DNA of 64,000 nt from Lachnospiraceae bacterium (lineage in GTDB: Bacteria > Bacillota > Clostridia > Lachnospirales > Lachnospiraceae): positions 434,001 to 498,000 of the forward strand of contig CABJAM010000005.1 in the NCBI GenBank assembly GCA_902363555.1. Direction: 5' to 3'. The notes under the pieces were generated by a model. The model worked only from the letters and a program-made list of their open reading frames with translations, was not told the origin of the DNA and did no database searches. The first letter of the stretch is position 1. Every line of letters starts with the position of its first letter. Positions 61,507 through 64,000 of the stretch are shown here, in pieces. Both the position numbers and the translations under genes were made by a program.

Positions 61507-62070
61507 TTAATCCTGTTCGATAACACGCACAACACGGGCTGGATTTCCCACGGCCAGTGCATTATCCGGAATATCGGAAACGACGACGCTGCCGGCTCCG
61601 ATGACCGCATTATCGCCAATCGTAACGCCCGGAAGGACGACGCAGTTACCGCCGAACCATACATTATCACCGATATGCACCGCGCTTCCCTGAGCCACCC
61701 CGCTGACTCTCGCCTTTGCCTTAATAGGGTGATTTACCGCATAAATACATGTTTTTGGTCCCATCAGACAGTTATCGCCGATATAGATCGGCGCCGCATC
61801 CAGCATAACACAATCAAAGTTCGCGAAAAAGTTTTTACCCAGAAAAATATTATAGCCATAGTCGCATTTAAACGGCGGCTTAATAAATATCTTATCGTCA
61901 CATGCGCCAAAAAGCGACTTCAGCAGCTCCAGCCGACGGGCCGGCTCCTCCTCCGTCGTATTATTATAAAGGGAGGCCAGTGTGCGGGCCCTCTTTTTAT
62001 CCGCCATAAGTTGTGGGTCGCCGGTCATATAAACCTCGCCGTCGGTCATCTTCTGTCGTTCTGTCTTCAT
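61507..62070 (-). CDS. Sugar O-acetyltransferase (maltose/galactoside type)
   Basis: The 187-residue protein is a LacA/Maa-type enzyme that transfers acetyl from acetyl-CoA to a sugar hydroxyl. It has the N-terminal Mac domain (MTDGEVYMTGDPQLMADKK), then left-handed beta-helix hexapeptide repeats (IYIGDNCLMGPKTCIYAVNHPI with the catalytic His) and the ending GNPARVVR. AGAGG lies eight bases before the ATG at 62070. It may be used in detoxifying sugars taken up by the transporters. Confidence 0.92.
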   Translation of the reverse strand: MKTERQKMTDGEVYMTGDPQLMADKKRARTLASLYNNTTEEEPARRLELLKSLFGACDDKIFIKPPFKCDYGYNIFLGKNFFANFDCVMLDAAPIYIGDNCLMGPKTCIYAVNHPIKAKARVSGVAQGSAVHIGDNVWFGGNCVVLPGVTIGDNAVIGAGSVVVSDIPDNALAVGNPARVVRVIEQD

Positions 62071-62220
62071 TTCTCCAACCTCTTTGTCCATCATTTTGTG
62101 CAACCGCTTATAATTTGCCAGAGATTTCCCCGGAGCATGTTTGGAAGTTCCCGGCCACTTTTATTATAAAGAAAACCCTGACAACCTGCAAGGAAAAGTT
62201 TATAAAATGGCGTGTTCATA

Positions 62221-62254
62221 AAACAGTTCAGACAAATCTGCGCATTTACTGCAC
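62221..62254. repeat. Dispersed palindrome, variant B
   Basis: AACAGTTCAGACAAATC is the usual left half; it continues TGCGCATTTACTGC, as in the lepA leader copy (28013-28045). Confidence 0.5.
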
Positions 62255-62361
62255 AGGCCCGTACATTACGTGTTCATAGAAGTTTTAATATTCTTCAGAA
62301 TATTTTTATGGATTATTTTTTAAATATGTACTATAATGGCAGTTGTCAAAGGAGGCAGGTT

Positions 62362-63093
62362 ATGAAAACAATTAAATCGTGGTTTTTATCACACAAATAT
62401 TGTCTTGTGTTACTATATTTTATCCCTTACTCATTGTCCTATTTCCTTCTTGGGAATTATCGGACACCTGTGGCGGATATCCACTGCACACTGGATGACA
62501 TGATCCCATTTAACGAATACTTTGTGATCCCTTATGTTTTATGGTACTTATATGTGGCCTTCGCCATCGTATTTCTGCTGTTTAAGGATAAAAAGGAATT
62601 TTTGCAGTACTGTGCTTTTTTATTTGGAGGTACAACCGTCTGCCTGATCATTTTCCTTATATTCCCCACTTCCGTCGCTTTCCGCCCGGAAGTTACAGGC
62701 ACCAACTTTTTCACAAAAGTAATCGCTTTCCTGTTTACCATGGATAATCCCACAAATGTATGCCCGTCCATACATGTATACGCGGCACTGGTCACCCATA
62801 TCGCCATTGTCCGCAGTGCTTTTATCAAAAAATCACCGTGGATTCACGGCAGCTCACTGCTCTTTGCATTTTCCGTCTGTCTGGCCACCGTATTCTTAAA
62901 ACAGCACTCGGTCATCGACGGATTTGCCGCCGCGATTCTCTGCTTTGTTATGTACATTGTTGTCTATCGTATTGACTGGCAGGCCATCTTCAAAAATAAA
63001 GAGGCCGCAAAAGCTTTGCCCACAAAATTAAAACAAACGCCGGTGATCCATGCAAAAGGCGCTTCAAAGCTCCGCAAAACCCCGGAGATTTAA
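62362..63093 (+). CDS. PAP2-family membrane phosphatase
   Basis: The 243-residue membrane protein has about six hydrophobic helices and the PAP2 catalytic motifs CPSIHVYA and KQHSVIDGF (His and Asp). It probably dephosphorylates a lipid phosphate on the membrane surface, with a Lys-rich cytoplasmic tail. AAAGGAGG lies eight bases before the ATG at 62362; the longer frame starts in an AT-rich region with no site. Confidence 0.87.
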   Translation: MKTIKSWFLSHKYCLVLLYFIPYSLSYFLLGNYRTPVADIHCTLDDMIPFNEYFVIPYVLWYLYVAFAIVFLLFKDKKEFLQYCAFLFGGTTVCLIIFLIFPTSVAFRPEVTGTNFFTKVIAFLFTMDNPTNVCPSIHVYAALVTHIAIVRSAFIKKSPWIHGSSLLFAFSVCLATVFLKQHSVIDGFAAAILCFVMYIVVYRIDWQAIFKNKEAAKALPTKLKQTPVIHAKGASKLRKTPEI

Positions 63094-63152
63094 AAATAGC
63101 GAAGGCGTCTTTGCTGCGATGAGTGCAGCAGCTGTTATCCACGCCAATAAAC

Positions 63153-63195
63153 GCCGCTCCACGAAGTATTTATTATTCGTGGAGCGGCTGTTTTT
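63153..63195. terminator. Terminator after the PAP2 gene
   Basis: GCCGCTCCACGAA and TTCGTGGAGCGGC form a perfect 13-bp stem, followed by GTTTTTAT on the plus strand; it lies between convergent genes. Confidence 0.9.
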
Positions 63196-63247
63196 ATAAT
63201 ATTGCCAAATTTTAATATCGCCGCTTTTATAACGCTGCTTTTAATTC

Positions 63248-64000
63248 TCACGTTTTAGACGCCTGCCGGGCCTTCCTGGACGTTTCTTTCTCACCACGTC
63301 CGCCGGGAATACGTACAAGAAGCAGTTCGTGGGCGATCAGCGGCATGGCTGCCAGAAAAATGAGCAGCCCCCACTCAGAAAGCTCCAGCTTCACCGTTCC
63401 AAAGGCTTTGATCAGCCATGGGATTTCGGTAACAATGATCTGTAAAAAAATACCCAGCCCGAAGGCACCGATCATAAGACGGTTTTCCAGGTGATTCATG
63501 CGGAAAAAGGATTTTTCCACATTGCGCATGCCTATGGCATGAAAGAGCTGTGACATCCCAAGCACTGTAAAGGCATAGGTCTGGCAGCGCCCCAGCAGCA
63601 CATTGTCCGCAAGGAGCGCCGACACCGAGGCCACGGTCACCGGCGTACCGGACGCCCTTAACATACCATAAGGGATCATTAAAAAGGCGGCCAGGCTGAT
63701 CAGGGCGATCAGGCAGCCGTAAAACAGCGTACAAAACATCCCCCCGTGGGCAAAAAGACTCTCCGAAGCATTTCTGGGCGGGCGGCGCATCAGCGCCTTT
63801 GTATCGTTTTTATCCACGCCGAGAGCCAATGCCGGCAGAGAATCCGTAATGAGATTGATCCATAAAATATGACTGGCCTTTAACGGCGTTCCAAGCCCCA
63901 GGATCACAGCCGCAAACATGGTAATGATCTCGCCGAAATTTGAGGAAAGCAAAAATAAAATAGCCTTTTTAATATTGCCATAAATCCCCCGGCCCTCCTC
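63248..64000 (-). CDS. Calcium-type P-ATPase, C-terminal part (cut by window edge)
   Basis: The reading frame is open to the last base and begins inside EEGRGIYGNIKKAI, the conserved stretch before membrane helix 5 of P2-type ATPases. Visible are the M5-M6 region (ILWINLITDSLPALALGVDKND), four more membrane helices and a basic cytoplasmic tail. These fit the PMCA/SERCA-like calcium ATPases of Firmicutes. The catalytic DKTGT lies beyond 64000. The start is missing. Confidence 0.9.
   Translation of the reverse strand, partial: EEGRGIYGNIKKAILFLLSSNFGEIITMFAAVILGLGTPLKASHILWINLITDSLPALALGVDKNDTKALMRRPPRNASESLFAHGGMFCTLFYGCLIALISLAAFLMIPYGMLRASGTPVTVASVSALLADNVLLGRCQTYAFTVLGMSQLFHAIGMRNVEKSFFRMNHLENRLMIGAFGLGIFLQIIVTEIPWLIKAFGTVKLELSEWGLLIFLAAMPLIAHELLLVRIPGGRGEKETSRKARQASKT

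Overview
The window looks like chromosomal DNA of a spore-forming, anaerobic Firmicute, most likely a Lachnospiraceae (Clostridia). The evidence is the gpr, spoIIP, GerM-type and Fur genes, a CIRCE-controlled hrcA-grpE-dnaK-dnaJ operon, YesM/YesN-type sugar regulators, and strong AGGAGG ribosome sites with frequent GTG and TTG starts. No tRNA, rRNA, CRISPR array, insertion sequence or prophage was recognised. Family assignment is inference from gene content.

Layout. 1-4.3 kb: an AT-rich unit with a lipoprotein sugar-binding protein and its YesN/YesM two-component system. 4.4-16 kb: a housekeeping run on the minus strand (mtaB, a divergent HPr-like gene, thiI, a cysteine desulfurase, rsmE, prmA, dnaJ, dnaK, grpE, hrcA, hemW). 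17.4-26 kb: a carbohydrate-uptake block (DUF308 membrane protein, esterase, two permeases, binding protein, response regulator, histidine kinase) lying between hemW and lepA, genes usually adjacent in Firmicutes. 26-42 kb: lepA, spoIIP, a divergent glycosyltransferase-MarR fusion, gpr, rpsT, an XRE regulator, holA, a small unknown gene, comEC, a GerM lipoprotein, an OmpR-type two-component system, a ComEA-like protein and a YdcZ transporter. 42.6-42.9 kb: a very long imperfect palindrome. 42.9-49.8 kb: arginine synthesis, argC-(GNAT)-argJ-argB-argD on the minus strand, divergent from argG across about 550 bases holding several ARG boxes. 49.9-64 kb: accessory metabolism, with an MBL hydrolase, lgt, hydrolases, regulators, an aconitase-family hydratase with Fur and a cyclase, a two-bundle ferritin-like protein, a DUF4358 lipoprotein, a sugar acetyltransferase, a PAP2 phosphatase and the C-terminal part of a calcium-type P-ATPase running off the edge.

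The most unusual non-coding signal is a dispersed family of about 29-bp palindromes (left arm near GTAACAGTTC, right arm near GAACTGTTAC). About twenty copies lie between genes or touch stop codons, and one tandem 37-bp array looks related. Two further elements stand out: a 63-bp element in two copies that differ by a compensated stem pair, each abutting a terminator, and the long palindrome beside argD. Among proteins, the glycosyltransferase-MarR fusion, the ferritin-like protein and an HPr-like protein without the phosphorylatable histidine are the best candidates for something not yet described.
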